From positions 1 to 64,000 of the forward strand of contig NZ_JAQVCH010000006.1 of NCBI RefSeq assembly GCF_028689845.1: 64,000 nucleotides of DNA, in the 5' to 3' direction. How positions within the stretch are numbered: position 1 is the first letter of the stretch; the number at the start of each line of letters is the position of its first letter. A program made the translations under genes and the position numbers. The notes below the pieces were generated by a model. It did not search any database and was not told the origin of the DNA. It saw nothing but the letters and a program-made list of their open reading frames with translations. This DNA comes from Flavobacterium sp. (lineage in GTDB: Bacteria > Bacteroidota > Bacteroidia > Flavobacteriales > Flavobacteriaceae). This document shows, in pieces, positions 6,426-14,401 of the stretch.

Positions 6426-7805
6426 TTATGGTAATTTAAAATGAATAACCCAGTATCCACCTTTAGCACCTTTCATTCTTTCTAGTATGCCTAAATCTTT
6501 TAAGAAAAGCAAGTTTTTGTCAATAGCAGAAAGGCTTAAGCCAATATTCTCTGATAGCTCACGAATGGTGATTTTACTGTTTTTATGAATATTTTTTAGA
6601 ATATCAACTCTATTTTCCGTTAGGTTTTCTACCCACTTTTCTACCCACTTATTGAAATCGAAAGGTCTTCTTAATGTAACCGTAAACATTCCATCAATAC
6701 TAAATTCAGGAGGAGTTAATCCTTCATCATTCATTACATCACGAATACGAGTAATACCTGAACCTATTTGTTCTACTAAACGCATTCTTTCGAATAAGCC
6801 AAAAATTAGTGGATTTCTACTAGCACTTCTTTTACCAAATTCATTTCTTGGAACAGCACTAATTAAACCACCAGGATTGGATATTTCAACACGATCATCA
6901 AAAACTTCGATTGTTATTCTAGCTCCTTTATCGTAATAATCACGGTGTGCTAACGAATTTATAATTATTTCTTTAAAAGCTATTTCTGGAATTTCCCATA
7001 ATTCTTTTCTTGGATTACCACCTTCGCTTTCTATTTCATATCTAACATCCAATTTTGATTTTAACCAAATCATACTTTGCAAGTATTGTTGATATAAAGT
7101 TCCGGACATTACTTTATCATCAATAATATATCTTTTATCAATACCATCAAAAACTACGCAACGAATAACTGCTCTTTCAAAAAACTGTTCTGGATTGTTT
7201 CCGAAAAATAAAACTGTTCCATTTTTTAAATGGCCATCGTTTGCAATTAGTTTTAAGTTTGTGAATAATTGCTCGTTTGAAGTTGCATTGACTAAACCTG
7301 CTTCAAATCTAAATGTTTTGATATTTTCTTCTGATATGTCTTTTCCTATACTAGCATCTATACATGAAGCATCATCAAAATATATTTTGTCAGACTGTTG
7401 AAAAAAGTCTCTCATTTCTTCAACTGATGTAAGCTTTTGTGAATTTGGACCTTGACGAACGTAAATTGCACCTGATAAAACGTAAGGTTTGTTTTGACCC
7501 GATGGCACTTCGATAACTGCTACATTCAATCCGTCTACCTCAACACTATAGAATTCACATTTTAAAGAAGGTGAGATTTCATTTATGGAATTTTGTATAG
7601 CTGAACGTTTACCATTATCAATAGTTATTCCTTTGATGTTATTTGCATCATCTACACCTATTAAAACAACACCACCTGAAGCATTAGCAAAAGCACATAC
7701 TTCTTCTGTAATTCCTTTAACATTACTTGGAATACTGACTTTAAATTCGGCATTATAGCCTTCTCCAGCAGCTGCTATTGATTTTATATGGGTTGGATTT
7801 AGCAT
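6426..7805 (-). CDS. AlbA_2/Schlafen-type ATP-binding regulator
   Basis: 459 aa. The N-terminal AlbA_2 (Schlafen) domain covers about residues 10-130 (EFKVS, CAFANASGGVVLIGVDD, YVRQGPNS). A GHKL-type HATPase_c_4 region follows (EIIINSLAHRDY, EISNPGGL, ERMRLVEQIGSGI). The C-terminus is a winged helix (ITIRELSENIGLSLSAIDKNL). The family is annotated as ATP-binding transcriptional regulators or AlbA_2 proteins of defence islands. It is the third gene of an operon with the ImmA peptidase and XRE regulator (gaps of 2 and 5 bases), divergent from CBASS. A duplicated KWVEKWVEN stretch near residue 395 is echoed by the same DNA repeat just after the stop codon. Confidence 0.8.
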   Translation of the reverse strand: MLNPTHIKSIAAAGEGYNAEFKVSIPSNVKGITEEVCAFANASGGVVLIGVDDANNIKGITIDNGKRSAIQNSINEISPSLKCEFYSVEVDGLNVAVIEVPSGQNKPYVLSGAIYVRQGPNSQKLTSVEEMRDFFQQSDKIYFDDASCIDASIGKDISEENIKTFRFEAGLVNATSNEQLFTNLKLIANDGHLKNGTVLFFGNNPEQFFERAVIRCVVFDGIDKRYIIDDKVMSGTLYQQYLQSMIWLKSKLDVRYEIESEGGNPRKELWEIPEIAFKEIIINSLAHRDYYDKGARITIEVFDDRVEISNPGGLISAVPRNEFGKRSASRNPLIFGLFERMRLVEQIGSGITRIRDVMNDEGLTPPEFSIDGMFTVTLRRPFDFNKWVEKWVENLTENRVDILKNIHKNSKITIRELSENIGLSLSAIDKNLLFLKDLGILERMKGAKGGYWVIHFKLP

Positions 7806-7810
7806 CAGTC

Positions 7811-8335
7811 TTAATACATTCCTAAAAAAGAATAACTTAAATTGTTTAGCCTATAGTACATAGCTTGACTACTAACTTTAAAAATTTTTGAAAGATAAAT
7901 TACAGGATCTTTTCCTTGAGGAATATTTTCTATCTGCTCATCAATCATAAATTTTGGCATTAATAACGATGCTGCGAATGAGTTAGCTTCTTTTTCTTTT
8001 AAAAGTTCTCCGGTCGTAGAATCTAAATTTCTATATAAAACTGTTTCGTTCTTTTCTACAAATAGTGGTATATCTTTATGTAAAACGAAATGTCCTAATT
8101 CATGAGCAATAGTAAACTTTTGCCTTTGAGGAGCTTCACTATCATTATATCTGATATAAGGTTTTTGTTCTTTTATGACAAAAAGTCCTGAAATTGAACT
8201 ATCAAGCGTGGCAGGTTTTACATCAACACCTAAATGTTTGGCTATTTTAAAGACATCTATTTTATTTGGAGTATTGATTTTTAATTCTGATAAAATATTG
8301 AACGTTTTTTCTTCAATTTTTTTATAAAGTATCAT
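7811..8335 (-). CDS. ImmA/IrrE family metallopeptidase (CapP-like)
   Basis: 174 aa. The zinc-binding HELGH motif lies at residues 78-82, with a downstream Glu in the KEKEANSFAASLLMP helix, as in ImmA/IrrE (COG2856) peptidases. Such enzymes cleave a partner XRE repressor. The partner is probably the gene just upstream (2-base gap). The pair faces a CBASS operon, the arrangement described for the CBASS regulators CapP (peptidase) and CapH (HTH repressor), which switch CBASS on after DNA damage. Assignment as CapP is by context; the zinc peptidase call is from sequence. Confidence 0.85.
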   Translation of the reverse strand: MILYKKIEEKTFNILSELKINTPNKIDVFKIAKHLGVDVKPATLDSSISGLFVIKEQKPYIRYNDSEAPQRQKFTIAHELGHFVLHKDIPLFVEKNETVLYRNLDSTTGELLKEKEANSFAASLLMPKFMIDEQIENIPQGKDPVIYLSKIFKVSSQAMYYRLNNLSYSFLGMY

Positions 8336-8337
8336 AA

Positions 8338-8676
8338 TTATATATTGTTTAATATATTTTCAAGGCTTTCTTTTTGAGATAAATCTAGATTTTGAGTGTC
8401 TAAAATTTTAGACAATTCTGGATTATTTGAGGTTAAGTTTGATTGAATTTCTTCGTTTGAAGGTATTAAATCATAAATGTCAATTTTAAAAAACAAGGAT
8501 AATTCATAAAGGAGAATTAATGGTATTTGGTGTCTTCCTAATTCAATATTAGAAATTGAAGCTCTTGATAAGTTTAAATGTGAAGAAAGGTCTTCTTGGC
8601 TTAAACTTCTTTCAGTTCTTAAGGATTTAATTCTGTTACCAATCATATAGTAGAGAATACCTTTAAAGTCTCTCAT
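8338..8676 (-). CDS. XRE-family repressor (CapH-like)
   Basis: 112 aa. A lambda-repressor-type HTH runs from about residue 12 to 66 (IGNRIKSLRTERSLSQEDLSSHL, SRASISNIELGRHQIPLILLYEL). The C-terminal 45 residues are polar and could be the peptidase-sensitive or dimerising tail. An internal ATG at residue 11 (MIGNRIKS, base 8646) is a likely alternative start, because XRE proteins usually begin just before this helix. Its own promoter overlaps repeated sites in the 154-bp gap to the CBASS operon, so it probably represses itself and CBASS. Confidence 0.85.
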   Translation of the reverse strand: MRDFKGILYYMIGNRIKSLRTERSLSQEDLSSHLNLSRASISNIELGRHQIPLILLYELSLFFKIDIYDLIPSNEEIQSNLTSNNPELSKILDTQNLDLSQKESLENILNNI

Positions 8677-8701
8677 AATTTATAGATTTTAAAATATGGT
8701 G

Positions 8702-8733
8702 CAAAAGTACACTATGTTTATCATATTAGCAAA
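8702..8733 (-). promoter_or_regulatory. Promoter of the XRE-ImmA-AlbA_2 operon
   Basis: On the minus strand a TTTG -33 box (8730-8733) and a perfect TACTTTTG -7 box (8702-8709) are separated by 20 bases, a good Bacteroidota promoter. An operator-like repeat fills the spacer. Confidence 0.65.
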
Positions 8734-8779
8734 TAAAATGCCAAACTGACAGATTCATAAATGTTTTATCATGTTGGCA
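8716..8779. promoter_or_regulatory. Repeated operator sites between regulator and CBASS operons
   Basis: TTTATCATATTAGCA (8717-8731) and TTTATCATGTTGGCA (8765-8779) are direct repeats with two differences, and an inverted half-site ATGCCAAAC lies at 8738-8746. One copy sits inside the regulator promoter; the other is about 50 bp before the first CBASS gene. Confidence 0.6.
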
Positions 8780-8830
8780 TAATAATTGTAATAATGTCAG
8801 AATTATAAACATATAAAATAAAAAAAAATT

Positions 8831-9145
8831 ATGGCTAAAACAGCAGATTATTTAATTTCAGGTGTATGGAAGGATTCAGAAGGTAGAATTACACACGTAA
8901 TGTTACATCCAATGAAAAATGACAATACTTGGACAATGGGGCAAAAAACAAGCGAGTTAGACGCAATTAACTTATTAAAACAACACAAAACGATGAAAAC
9001 TGTTATTTGGGAATATCCAAATTGGGACATCAGAGTAAATGTAACATATGTTTTGCGAAACGGAAGTGAGTATTTAAGGAGTGATCCAAATGCTTCAACA
9101 AAAGACAATTTAGACAATTTAATATCAATGAAAGCAATAAAATAA
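8831..9145 (+). CDS. DUF3892 domain protein
   Basis: 104 aa. It matches DUF3892: an N-terminal strand DYLISGVWKDSEGRITHVMLHP, then NTWTMGQKTSELDAINLLK. DUF3892 is a small beta-rich domain often found next to phage or defence genes, with no established activity. It opens the probable CBASS operon, with a 3-base gap to the LRAT-like gene. Its presence in front of CapV/CD-NTase is not part of the standard CBASS layout, so it may be an accessory or a passenger under CapH-like control. Confidence 0.75.
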   Translation: MAKTADYLISGVWKDSEGRITHVMLHPMKNDNTWTMGQKTSELDAINLLKQHKTMKTVIWEYPNWDIRVNVTYVLRNGSEYLRSDPNASTKDNLDNLISMKAIK

Positions 9146-9148
9146 TAT

Positions 9149-9592
9149 ATGAATAAAGAATTACAATTAATAAGACAATTTAATTTAGAACCTGGAGATA
9201 GAGTAATTGTACCAAAAAGTTTGCTTGGTTTAGTACAACATCACGCATTATATTTAGGATATAACGAATTTGGAGAACATTTAATGTGTGAGAATGTTAT
9301 TGGAAATGGAGTTATACTTACACGAGTTGATTCATTTTTTCAAGATATAAAAAGTGTTACACGAATTGAGAAATTTAATGGAAATAATTTACAAAGAAAA
9401 TTAATTGTTCAGAAAGCATTATCGAGATTAGGAAAACCTTATAGTTTAATAAACTATAATTGTGAAAGTTTCTGTAATGATGTTCAGCATAATATGATTA
9501 AAAGTGCACAGGTAACCGTTGGCTTAGTTTTTGGTTTTGTTGGTATTATGATAGCATTATTACATACAGATTATGGAAAGCAAAACGTTTAA
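9149..9592 (+). CDS. LRAT/NlpC-P60-like lipid or amide acyltransferase
   Basis: 147 aa. It has the permuted NlpC/P60 pattern of LRAT proteins: His in QHHALYLG (residues 31-32) and the nucleophile Cys105 in NYNCESFCND, the LRAT-type NCExF motif. A single membrane segment (about 122-139) ends the protein. LRAT and HRASLS enzymes act on phospholipid acyl chains, so a membrane lipid target is plausible. The stop codon lies 20 bases inside the CapV gene, so the two are translationally coupled and probably work together. Confidence 0.7.
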   Translation: MNKELQLIRQFNLEPGDRVIVPKSLLGLVQHHALYLGYNEFGEHLMCENVIGNGVILTRVDSFFQDIKSVTRIEKFNGNNLQRKLIVQKALSRLGKPYSLINYNCESFCNDVQHNMIKSAQVTVGLVFGFVGIMIALLHTDYGKQNV

Positions 9593-10583
9593 AATTTTAT
9601 CCATCGATGGTGGAGGTATCAAAGGATTATATAGTGCATCAATTTTAGCCTCTTTTGAAAAAAAGACTGGAAAAAATATCACTGATCATTTTGATATGAT
9701 ATGTGGTACTTCAACAGGTGGATTAATTGCAATTGGTCTAGCGAATGGAATGAGTGCACAATCTTTGGTGGATTTATATATGAATAAAGGGTCAAAAATA
9801 TTTCCAACATCAAATAGTTACTATGTTAGAGGTTTTCAGAATTCATATAAAACTATCAAACAACTATTTTTTTCAAATAAACATTCAGTTAAACCATTAA
9901 AGAGAATACTTGATGGTTTGTTTGGTGATAAAACAATGAATGAAGCTAATAACTTGCTTTGTATTCCCAGTTTTAATTTAACTAATGGTCAACCAAAAGT
10001 TTTTAAAAAATCTGGAAATCAGACAGAACATTTTGTTGACAATACAATCAAACTTGTTGATATTGCTTTAGCTACTTCTGCTGCACCAAGTTATTATCCA
10101 GTTCATGAACATAATAATTTTTTATATACTGATGGAGGTGTTTGGGCAAACAATCCTTCACTTTGTGGATTATTAGAAGCTATTGATTATTACGTTGGAG
10201 AAGATAAAGAATATGATGATTATAGTATCTTATCTATTTCTAGTATAACTAATCCTAATGGATGGATATCTACATCAAATAAATCAAAATCAATTATTGG
10301 ATGGAATAAAAAATTATTTCAAACCTCAATGGATGGACAATCCTATTTTACAGATTATTTTTTGCAAAAAATAGTTCCAAAAATAAATCCAAAAGGAAAT
10401 TATTTGAGAATTAAATCGCCCGATTTGTCTAGTGCACAAATGAATATTATAACAATGGATAGAGCAGATAAAAAGACACTATTAACAATACAATCATTAG
10501 GAAATCAAGTTGGTAATACATTTGCCACGAAGCCTGAAATCTTAGAATTTTTTAAAACTAATAAGAACTATAAAAACAAATAA
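9573..10583 (+). CDS. capV: CapV-type patatin-like phospholipase, CBASS effector
   Basis: 336 aa. It shows the full patatin signature: oxyanion loop GGGIKG (13-18), catalytic Ser47 in GTSTG, and Asp187 in DGGVWANNPS. In CBASS such phospholipases (CapV) are activated by cyclic GMP-AMP made by the neighbouring CD-NTase and degrade the inner membrane to abort phage infection. The downstream gene is exactly such a CD-NTase, starting 2 bases after this stop codon. The overlap with the LRAT-like gene is unusual. Confidence 0.9.
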   Translation: MESKTFKILSIDGGGIKGLYSASILASFEKKTGKNITDHFDMICGTSTGGLIAIGLANGMSAQSLVDLYMNKGSKIFPTSNSYYVRGFQNSYKTIKQLFFSNKHSVKPLKRILDGLFGDKTMNEANNLLCIPSFNLTNGQPKVFKKSGNQTEHFVDNTIKLVDIALATSAAPSYYPVHEHNNFLYTDGGVWANNPSLCGLLEAIDYYVGEDKEYDDYSILSISSITNPNGWISTSNKSKSIIGWNKKLFQTSMDGQSYFTDYFLQKIVPKINPKGNYLRIKSPDLSSAQMNIITMDRADKKTLLTIQSLGNQVGNTFATKPEILEFFKTNKNYKNK

Positions 10584-10585
10584 AA

Positions 10586-11527
10586 ATGGCAAACTGTCAC
10601 AACTTGTTTGGAGAATTCAATACTGAAATTTCTCTGACATCAAATAAAAAAACAAAAATGACCTCTTCTAAAGATAAACTTAGAGAAAGAATCAGAAAAT
10701 ATTTTAAAGAAAATCATTCTGAATACATTCCAAAATTTTATATACAAGGTTCGTACAAAATGAAAACAGGTATTAGAACCAAGGATGATATATGCGATTT
10801 GGATGATGGTGTTTATTTTTTCAGAACTCCAGATGTAACTGCTACAACATTACAAAACTGGATTTGGGATGCAGTTAATGGATATACTACGACTTCTCCA
10901 GAACATAGAAAAAAATGCATTAGAACTATTTTTTCTGGAGATTATGAAATAGATATTCCTGTTTATTATAAAGTAAGTGGAGAAGAATATCAACTAGCAG
11001 TAAAAAATAACGGATGGGAAGATAGTGATCCAAAAGCGCTTATTGATTGGTTCAACGACAATAAAGATGCTAATGGAAAAATGATTAAAACTATCAAAGA
11101 TTTGAAGGCATGGTGTGATTATAAAAGAAACAAAATGCCAAGTGGACTAGCAATGACTATCCTTGCAATGAATGCAAAAAGTAAAATTGTTTTAAATGAT
11201 AGAGATGATATTTTATTAACTGACATTTTAAGAGAAATTAAAAAAACATTAGCTCAAAAATTTGAATGTGTAGTACCTGTAACTCCAAAAGATAATTTAT
11301 TTGCTGATTATGATGATACTAGAAAAACTAATTTTCTAACTAACTTAGATAATTTTCTAACTGATGCAGAAGCTGCATTAAAAGAACAAAATCATCTAAA
11401 AGCTAGTAGATTATGGCAAAAACATTTAGGAACTCGTTTTCCTGATGGAGAAGATAAAAATGAACAATCAAATAGTAACTCTGCAACAACTAGTGGAGCT
11501 GCTTTATCTAGACCTTGGGCAAAATAA
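10586..11527 (+). CDS. CD-NTase (DncV-like), CBASS cyclic dinucleotide synthase
   Basis: 313 aa. Nucleotidyltransferase motifs are intact: GSYKMKTG (55-62), metal-binding Asp71 and Asp73 in DLDDGVYF, and Asp123 in EIDIPVYY. The QGS...DLDDG pattern is that of DncV-like cGAMP synthases, consistent with a CapV effector. After phage infection it would make a cyclic dinucleotide to activate the phospholipase. The last 25 residues are Ser/Asn/Thr-rich and flexible, as in type II CBASS enzymes, where the C-terminus is conjugated by an E2-like partner. The nucleotide product cannot be told from sequence. Confidence 0.9.
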   Translation: MANCHNLFGEFNTEISLTSNKKTKMTSSKDKLRERIRKYFKENHSEYIPKFYIQGSYKMKTGIRTKDDICDLDDGVYFFRTPDVTATTLQNWIWDAVNGYTTTSPEHRKKCIRTIFSGDYEIDIPVYYKVSGEEYQLAVKNNGWEDSDPKALIDWFNDNKDANGKMIKTIKDLKAWCDYKRNKMPSGLAMTILAMNAKSKIVLNDRDDILLTDILREIKKTLAQKFECVVPVTPKDNLFADYDDTRKTNFLTNLDNFLTDAEAALKEQNHLKASRLWQKHLGTRFPDGEDKNEQSNSNSATTSGAALSRPWAK

Positions 11528-11531
11528 AGAT

Positions 11532-12209
11532 ATGAATGGATATAAAATTTTTGAACAACATGTAAAATCTGTCATAGAAAAACACAAAGAATTTTCATTT
11601 AAAATTGAAGATGGAATTCCTTGTATTTTTGGTTCATTAAATTTAACCGATGAGCTTGGTACTATTGAAGATACCTATCAAATAGAGATTAAGGCAGAAG
11701 AGAATTACCCTTATAGTTTTCCATTAGTATTTGAAACTGGAAGTCGAATTCCTAAAAATTTTGATTGGCATATTTTTGAACAGACTGGTAATTGTTGTAT
11801 AGCTTCACCACCAGAAGAAATCATCATTTGCAATAGTGGCTTAACTTTACTTTCTTTTATTGATAATCAAGTTAAAAACTATTTTTACAGCCAAATTTTC
11901 AGAAATCAAAATGGTTATTTTTTAAAAGAACGATCTCATGGCAATAAAGGCTGGATTGAGTTTTTTGAAGAAACTTTTATGACGGACAATATTTTTAATA
12001 TTGAATTTGGATTAAATCAAATTATTGAAGGAAAAAAAATAGATAGGGTTTCTATTTGTTTTTGTGGTAGTGGTAAAAAATATAGAAAATGTCATAAGAA
12101 GAGCTATGATATTTTATCTAAATTAAGTTTAGATCAGGTTAAGTTTTTTCTATATACTTTGAGAGAAACAAATGAGTATAGATTAGCAAAACGAAACTTA
12201 ATGAGGTAA
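11532..12209 (+). CDS. CBASS E2-like conjugating protein with SEC-C motif
   Basis: 225 aa from the ATG 4 bases after the CD-NTase stop. An earlier in-frame ATG at 11445 would add 29 residues inside the CD-NTase gene and is less likely, because conserved sequence begins at YKIFEQHV. The fold region ENYPYSFPLVFETG...IPKNFDWHIFEQTGNCCIA is typical of bacterial E2 proteins, with the likely catalytic Cys at 88 or 89. A C-terminal SEC-C zinc motif (CFCGSGKKYRKCH) follows. No E1 or JAB gene is next to it, so this is a type II 'short' (E2-only) CBASS, in which the E2 primes the CD-NTase. Confidence 0.85.
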   Translation: MNGYKIFEQHVKSVIEKHKEFSFKIEDGIPCIFGSLNLTDELGTIEDTYQIEIKAEENYPYSFPLVFETGSRIPKNFDWHIFEQTGNCCIASPPEEIIICNSGLTLLSFIDNQVKNYFYSQIFRNQNGYFLKERSHGNKGWIEFFEETFMTDNIFNIEFGLNQIIEGKKIDRVSICFCGSGKKYRKCHKKSYDILSKLSLDQVKFFLYTLRETNEYRLAKRNLMR

Positions 12210-12288
12210 TTTCATAATTTAATTATACCCACAACTATATAATATTTACAATTTTGAATTTTTTTATTTTCATAACCAATTAAACTAA

Positions 12289-13686
12289 TTAGATAATCTC
12301 AAAATACTCTTCTTTAGAATTTTTATTGTAAAATTTAGCATGATTTATTACGTAACCGTTATATCCACTATTTTTTAAAATCAGTTTGCTTAATAAAGTA
12401 TATAATTTAGCACTTGCATAGAGCATTTTATTGTCTATCTCTTTGCTAGTTCTTGTTGTTTCATTATTCATTAAAATATTACCGTGTAATAAATCGTTTC
12501 TAAAATTAATTGTTGCTTCATCTTCATCAGAGAGTTTGATTTGTAATTGAACAAAAGGTTGTCGTAATTTTTCTGCATTTGTTAGACGTTTGTGATTTAT
12601 GGTATTACTTAATCCATTTATTTTTCTTCGGAATTTTATTTCTGCACTTTCACCTATTTCATTAGCATAATTATCCAAAACAGTGTTTAAGTCACTTTTT
12701 ATCTTTTTAAATATTGTGTCGTCTTTTATTACTTTTTCAATAGTATCCTGTTTAATTGTAATGATATTTGCCAAAGATTCTAAAATAACTGAAAAGACAC
12801 CAGGCATTGAAACGACCGATTTTAGATGGCTTACTTCCATCAGAAAAATAATGGCCACCGAAAAATCTTCATTGTTGCGAATTTGTGTGATGAAATTTGA
12901 AATTACTTCTATAGGTATGACTTTCAATTTTCCGTAATAACTGTCTGCAATGTTCTTTTCCTTGTGCAGTTTTGAATATGGGTTTGAAGTTACTGGATGA
13001 AAAATAGATTTTAATGATTTTCTGGCTAGTCTTAGATAGATGAAATTTTCTCCTGAAAAAATATAGTTTTGACCACCAGGCATGTATCCAATTAAAAAAC
13101 CAATTCCTTTTTGAATGGCATAAGCATCCTTTTCAAATACTTCTAGCGATGAAGGTTCTAAGTTCTCTATTACAAAATAGCTTTTCTCTTTATTTTTATA
13201 TTGTGTTATGTCGTATCTGTTTTGATTTACACTCGTTCTAACACAATCAAATGCCCAAGTATTTACGCCATCATTTTTAACTGTTTCTAGTTTTCTGTGG
13301 AAAACGTTGGTTCTTTTTGAATTGTCAAAAAAAAACATTCTAAATAATGCAACTTTGTTAATATTTCCTTTGTAAACCTTGTCGATATCAAAAGTATGTT
13401 GTGCTGAAACATTGGCAAAGATATCATTACTAGGCTCTTTAAAATCTATTGATTGGAATGTATATTCTAAATCATCAATTGTGACTTTTATTTTATTGTC
13501 TGTACTGTACTTAAAAACTCCATCATAAACTAGTTTAAATTCTTTTTTTGCTTTTGTAATGTTCGCTTCTCCCACACAATTATCAATAATGATCTTGTGT
13601 TTTTTAAAATTTTCAAGCTTTTCTATACTAGACAATTCTTGAGTGAAATTCTTAATTTTTATTGCTTTCATATCTTTATTGTTCAA
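12289..13686 (-). CDS. HEPN-domain protein of PIN-HEPN-HEPN operon
   Basis: 465 aa. The C-terminal helical region contains FRNDLLHGN with the Rx4-6H motif of HEPN ribonucleases (Arg396, Asn397, His401). The N-terminal 250 residues are beta-rich and of unknown fold, the layout of ApeA-type HEPN defence proteins, although I cannot confirm ApeA membership. No membrane segment is seen. It is the last gene of three; its start overlaps the previous stop by 11 bases. It converges on the CBASS operon with only 79 bases between. RNA cleavage as the toxic step is inferred from the motif. Confidence 0.65.
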   Translation of the reverse strand: MNNKDMKAIKIKNFTQELSSIEKLENFKKHKIIIDNCVGEANITKAKKEFKLVYDGVFKYSTDNKIKVTIDDLEYTFQSIDFKEPSNDIFANVSAQHTFDIDKVYKGNINKVALFRMFFFDNSKRTNVFHRKLETVKNDGVNTWAFDCVRTSVNQNRYDITQYKNKEKSYFVIENLEPSSLEVFEKDAYAIQKGIGFLIGYMPGGQNYIFSGENFIYLRLARKSLKSIFHPVTSNPYSKLHKEKNIADSYYGKLKVIPIEVISNFITQIRNNEDFSVAIIFLMEVSHLKSVVSMPGVFSVILESLANIITIKQDTIEKVIKDDTIFKKIKSDLNTVLDNYANEIGESAEIKFRRKINGLSNTINHKRLTNAEKLRQPFVQLQIKLSDEDEATINFRNDLLHGNILMNNETTRTSKEIDNKMLYASAKLYTLLSKLILKNSGYNGYVINHAKFYNKNSKEEYFEII

Positions 13687-14398
13687 TTTCTTTTATTTTA
13701 AACTGAATTATTAAATCTGAAATATGCCTTTCACTCATGTCAATGTCTTTAAACTGATTTTCGAATTGTACTTCAAAATTTTGAATAAGTATTTTAATGT
13801 CATCAATAATGTTATTTATGTAAATAGTTGATTTTACAAAATCACTTTTTCCAACTCTTTCTATTCCTTCAAATTTAATATCATTTACAATTTTAGGGTT
13901 TTCTTTGCCAGCAGGATTTTCCATTTCTGCATTTATATTTCTGAAAATGGTTCCTGAATAAATTGTGGTTAGAATACCTTCAAAATCATTTTCTTTTTTC
14001 TTGGCATACCATGAAATTGCACCATAAATAGGAGGTAATTCGGGATAATTGTAGCTCTGAAAAGCTCGTTCTTCAATATGCTGATTAGTATCTCGTAATC
14101 CTTTTAGTTTGCTCAATATACCGAATATGGGATCGTTATTAGATATATTGAAATTATTACAAATTACTTTTTTTAGAATTGCTCCATTATTTATAATTGT
14201 CCAAACATCTGAAAATATTAATGCCATAAATTTTCCGTCATAATATTGTTCTTGAAATTCATATAAATTATTTTCAAGCCGATTAAAAGCCATTTCACAT
14301 ATATCAACTGAATATTTAATAGCGTTAATTACAATTATTTGCTCTGGATGAATTTTAGTTGAAGGTCTTCTTAAAAAAGAATTTGCTTTTATTATCAT
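13676..14398 (-). CDS. Helical protein, possible second HEPN
   Basis: 240 aa with no firm family. The first 120 residues are helical and include KLKGLRDTNQHIEER, where Arg102 to His107 gives an Rx4H spacing seen in HEPN proteins and in HEPN-like toxin partners. The C-terminal half is mixed. It lies 3 bases after the PIN gene and overlaps the next gene by 11 bases, so the three are made together. It may be a non-catalytic HEPN partner or an antitoxin; this is a guess from motif spacing and position. Confidence 0.5.
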   Translation of the reverse strand: MIIKANSFLRRPSTKIHPEQIIVINAIKYSVDICEMAFNRLENNLYEFQEQYYDGKFMALIFSDVWTIINNGAILKKVICNNFNISNNDPIFGILSKLKGLRDTNQHIEERAFQSYNYPELPPIYGAISWYAKKKENDFEGILTTIYSGTIFRNINAEMENPAGKENPKIVNDIKFEGIERVGKSDFVKSTIYINNIIDDIKILIQNFEVQFENQFKDIDMSERHISDLIIQFKIKEIEQ

Positions 14399-14401
14399 AA
14401 T

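Noticed and set aside
11445..11531. The upstream start for the E2-like protein
   Set aside because: These 29 residues lie in the other frame of the variable CD-NTase tail and show no E2 similarity; the ATG at 11532 fits the family start.
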